From NCBI RefSeq assembly GCF_029948085.1, contig NZ_JARZZP010000007.1, positions 1 through 64,000 on the forward strand: a DNA stretch of 64,000 bases, in the 5' to 3' direction. Numbering within the stretch: position 1 is the stretch's first letter; the number at the start of each line of letters is the position of its first letter. Position numbers and translations under genes: made by a program. Shown here in pieces: positions 62,464 through 64,000 of this stretch. This DNA comes from Streptococcus taonis (GTDB taxonomy: Bacteria > Bacillota > Bacilli > Lactobacillales > Streptococcaceae). Under the pieces are notes generated by a model. The model was not told where the DNA came from. It saw only the letters and a list, made by a program, of their open reading frames with translations, and did not search any database.

Positions 62464-62644
62464 ACGATCCAAATATGTCTTACGTCGCTTTATCCTAGTA
62501 ATTGTAGTACTACTATTAGGATTCTTAGCTCTTGCTATTGGTTTGATGATTGGCTATGGTATTCTAGGAAAAGGTCAAGATCCTTGGGCTATTTTAGCAC
62601 CAGCAAAATGGCAAGAACTCATCGCAAAATTTACAGGAAAATAG
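62456..62644 (+). CDS. epuA: EpuA family membrane peptide
   Basis: This 62-residue protein has a basic start ([14 protein letters not shown]), one hydrophobic helix (about 12-36) and a short outer tail ([19 protein letters not shown]). It matches EpuA, named for its position upstream of endA in pneumococcus, and is often annotated as 'DNA-directed RNA polymerase subunit beta' family although nothing shows that role. I start at the ATG at 62456, with GGAAG upstream inside the murA end; the ATG at 62450 is possible. A terminator and a BOX element follow. Confidence 0.82.
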   Translation: MNKRSKYVLRRFILVIVVLLLGFLALAIGLMIGYGILGKGQDPWAILAPAKWQELIAKFTGK

Positions 62645-62664
62645 ACTGGGAGACCAGTCTTTTT
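62643..62664 (+). terminator. murA-epuA terminator
   Basis: AGACTGG (62643-62649) pairs with CCAGTCT (62654-62660), then T's. It overlaps the epuA stop. Confidence 0.85.
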
Positions 62665-62680
62665 CTAGGAAGTGAATGTA

Positions 62681-62839
62681 ATACTCAATGAAAATCAAAG
62701 AGCAAACTAGGAAGCTAGCCGCAGGCTGCTCAAAACACAGTTTTGAGGTTGTGGATAGAACTGACGAAGTCAGCTCAAAGCACTGCTTTGAGGTTGCAGA
62801 TGGACGCTGACGTGGTTTGAAGAGATTTTCGAAGAGTAC
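62681..62839 (-). repeat. BOX element directly upstream of endA
   Basis: The sequence runs from atactcaatgaaaatcaaag through two boxB-like units (near 62738-62755 and 62778-62790) to gattttcgaagagta. It is a BOX repeat on the minus strand, with part of the boxA end shortened. It stops one base before the endA ribosome-binding site (AAGGAG at 62840-62845), so the endA leader consists almost wholly of BOX sequence. Confidence 0.92.
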
Positions 62840-62850
62840 AAGGAGAAAAT

Positions 62851-63681
62851 ATGAATAAAAAAACAAGGCAGGCCCTAATTGGCCTCTTGCTCTTTTTGCT
62901 CTTGTCAGCAGGAAGCTACTATATTAAACAAATGCAGTCTTCCAACACTGCACCACAAACACAAGCAAAACAAAAATCACAATCGTCGGATACTCCAAGT
63001 AAAGAACTGGCTGAAAGTGTCCTAACAGATTCGGTTAAAAAACAAATCAAGGGTACTCTAGAGTGGAATAGCGCAGGAGCCTTTATCGTCAATAACAATA
63101 AAACCAATCTGGATGCTAAGGTTTCAAGCAAACCCTATGCAGATAACAAGACAAAAACTGTAGGAGGAGAGACAGTTCCCACAGTAGCGAATGCGATCAT
63201 GTCAAAAGCAACAAGGCAGTACAAGGACCGTGAAGAAACTGGCAATGGTTCAACATCTTGGACGCCTGCGGGTTGGCATCAGGTTAAGAATCTAAAAGGA
63301 AGCTATAACCATGCGGTCGATAGAGGACACTTGTTAGGCTATGCCTTGATAGGTGGTTTAGATGGCTTCGATGCTTCTACCAGCAATCCTAAAAATATTG
63401 CCGTACAGACAGCTTGGGCCAACCAAGCGCGTGCAGAAGATTCCACAGGCCAAAACTACTATGAGAGTTTGGTTCGAAAAGCCCTAGATCAGAATAAACG
63501 AGTGCGTTACCGTGTGACGTTGCTCTATGCGTCTGAGGAAGACTTGGTGCCGTCTGCATCGCAGATTGAAGCTAAGTCCTCTGATGGAGAATTGGAGTTT
63601 AATGTCGTTATTCCAAATGTCCAAAAGGGAATTCAGTTAGATTACCGAACAGGTGAGGTCACAGTCACAAAAAACAACTAA
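62851..63681 (+). CDS. endA: membrane-bound DNA-entry nuclease EndA
   Basis: EndA degrades the non-transforming strand during DNA uptake in competent streptococci, and it also cuts neutrophil extracellular traps. The 276-residue protein has a short cytoplasmic start, one membrane anchor (about 8-24) and an outer DRGH-type nuclease domain, with [14 protein letters not shown] placing the catalytic histidine at residue 160, as in pneumococcus. The later [14 protein letters not shown] carries metal-binding asparagine residues. AAGGAG precedes the ATG. A BOX repeat separates it from epuA. Confidence 0.96.
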   Translation: MNKKTRQALIGLLLFLLLSAGSYYIKQMQSSNTAPQTQAKQKSQSSDTPSKELAESVLTDSVKKQIKGTLEWNSAGAFIVNNNKTNLDAKVSSKPYADNKTKTVGGETVPTVANAIMSKATRQYKDREETGNGSTSWTPAGWHQVKNLKGSYNHAVDRGHLLGYALIGGLDGFDASTSNPKNIAVQTAWANQARAEDSTGQNYYESLVRKALDQNKRVRYRVTLLYASEEDLVPSASQIEAKSSDGELEFNVVIPNVQKGIQLDYRTGEVTVTKNN

Positions 63682-63689
63682 TTGATCAA

Positions 63690-63722
63690 GAGGTTGAGGG
63701 AAAATCCCAACCTCGTTTTTTA
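63690..63722 (+). terminator. endA terminator
   Basis: GAGGTT-ga-GGG pairs with CCC-AACCTC across 63690-63714, then T's. Confidence 0.82.
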
Positions 63723-63933
63723 TTAGTCATGAACTGTTGACACGATTGGTTGTTTTTTGCTCTTCTGATTTTAAAGAGCTTTTTTGAAAATTTACAAGGC
63801 TTGAACTAGGGCGTCGGGACTGGGATTGCAGTTCTCTATTCAGCGACCCTTTATCATAGAAATTGAAAATTAATGTGTAGAAATTGGAAAATATGGTATA
63901 ATAGTTTCAATTATACTTTTTAGGAGAAGGAAA

Positions 63934-64000
63934 ATGGAAGACCCGAGCAGTCAGGATTTGTTACTGCAATTTGTTTTATTAGTTGTTTTGACCTTTTTAA
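63934..64000 (+). CDS. 5' end of a CNNM/CBS-type (hemolysin-like) membrane protein gene
   Basis: AGGAGAAGG lies before the ATG at 63934, which reads MEDPSSQDLLLQFVLLVVLT up to the window edge. The start and the hydrophobic run resemble UPF0053/CorC-type proteins with a CNNM membrane domain and CBS pair, linked to magnesium or cobalt efflux. TATAAT lies at 63896-63901. Only 22 codons are visible, so the call is provisional. Confidence 0.55.
   Translation, partial: MEDPSSQDLLLQFVLLVVLTFL

Overview
The window is a stretch of low-GC Gram-positive chromosome from a Streptococcus of the mitis group (S. mitis, S. oralis or a close relative; not typed further). This rests on two BOX repeats of the pneumococcus/mitis type, a CiaR repeat in front of manLMN, an AmiA/AliA/AliB-type lipoprotein, the epuA-endA pair and a gene order across the last 20 kb that I know from S. 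pneumoniae. Calls come from reading the sequence and from family knowledge; no search was run.

Layout. 1-2.4 kb is decayed accessory DNA: a DUF4230-like membrane protein, a broken flavin/NAD(P) oxidoreductase tail, a headless leucine-rich-repeat fragment, a gene cut off after about nine codons, and insertion-sequence ends. 2.4-6.5 kb carries manLMN (mannose-family PTS) and a zinc alcohol dehydrogenase, both on the minus strand. 6.9-13.9 kb holds a glutamate-cysteine-ligase-like gene, thrC, a MATE exporter, a HAD phosphatase, a LysM surface protein and a MarR/DUF1304 pair. 14.3-17.7 kb is a three-gene cassette: a fusion of winged helix, nucleotidyltransferase and choline-kinase-type domains, a 61-residue membrane peptide and an NCS1-type transporter. 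17.8-26.6 kb is core DNA (DUF975 protein, tgt, an OatA/Adr-type acyltransferase, a MIP18-type protein, a VOC protein, ilvD, an SPFH/Arc pair, rpmF-rpmG).

26.56-36.43 kb is an integrative mobilizable element inserted at the 3' end of rpmG. It has att copies that both encode the last residues of L33, putative integrase arm sites at both ends, a tyrosine integrase, a small excisionase-like protein, a Rep_trans/MobT-type relaxase, an FtsK/HerA-type ATPase whose membrane part appears to be a separate overlapping gene, regulators, and a large LPXTG protein resembling SEC10/PgrA surface-exclusion proteins. It has no recognisable mating-pore genes, so it would depend on a helper conjugative element. 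Beside it lies a cadD-cadX cadmium-resistance pair, then rpmH.

38.4-64 kb is mostly housekeeping: an oligopeptide-binding lipoprotein, an APC permease, tatD-rnmV, two uncharacterised genes, ksgA-rsgA-rpe-thiN-rmuC-yhaM, purR, lysA, pflA, yidC, acyP, an rRNA methyltransferase, a Bax-inhibitor-like protein, asnA, rsmD-coaD-PDZ protease, murA-epuA-endA, and the start of a CNNM/CBS-type gene cut by the window edge. No rRNA, tRNA or CRISPR array was seen. Four genes have an extended -10 promoter placed so that their transcripts would be leaderless.
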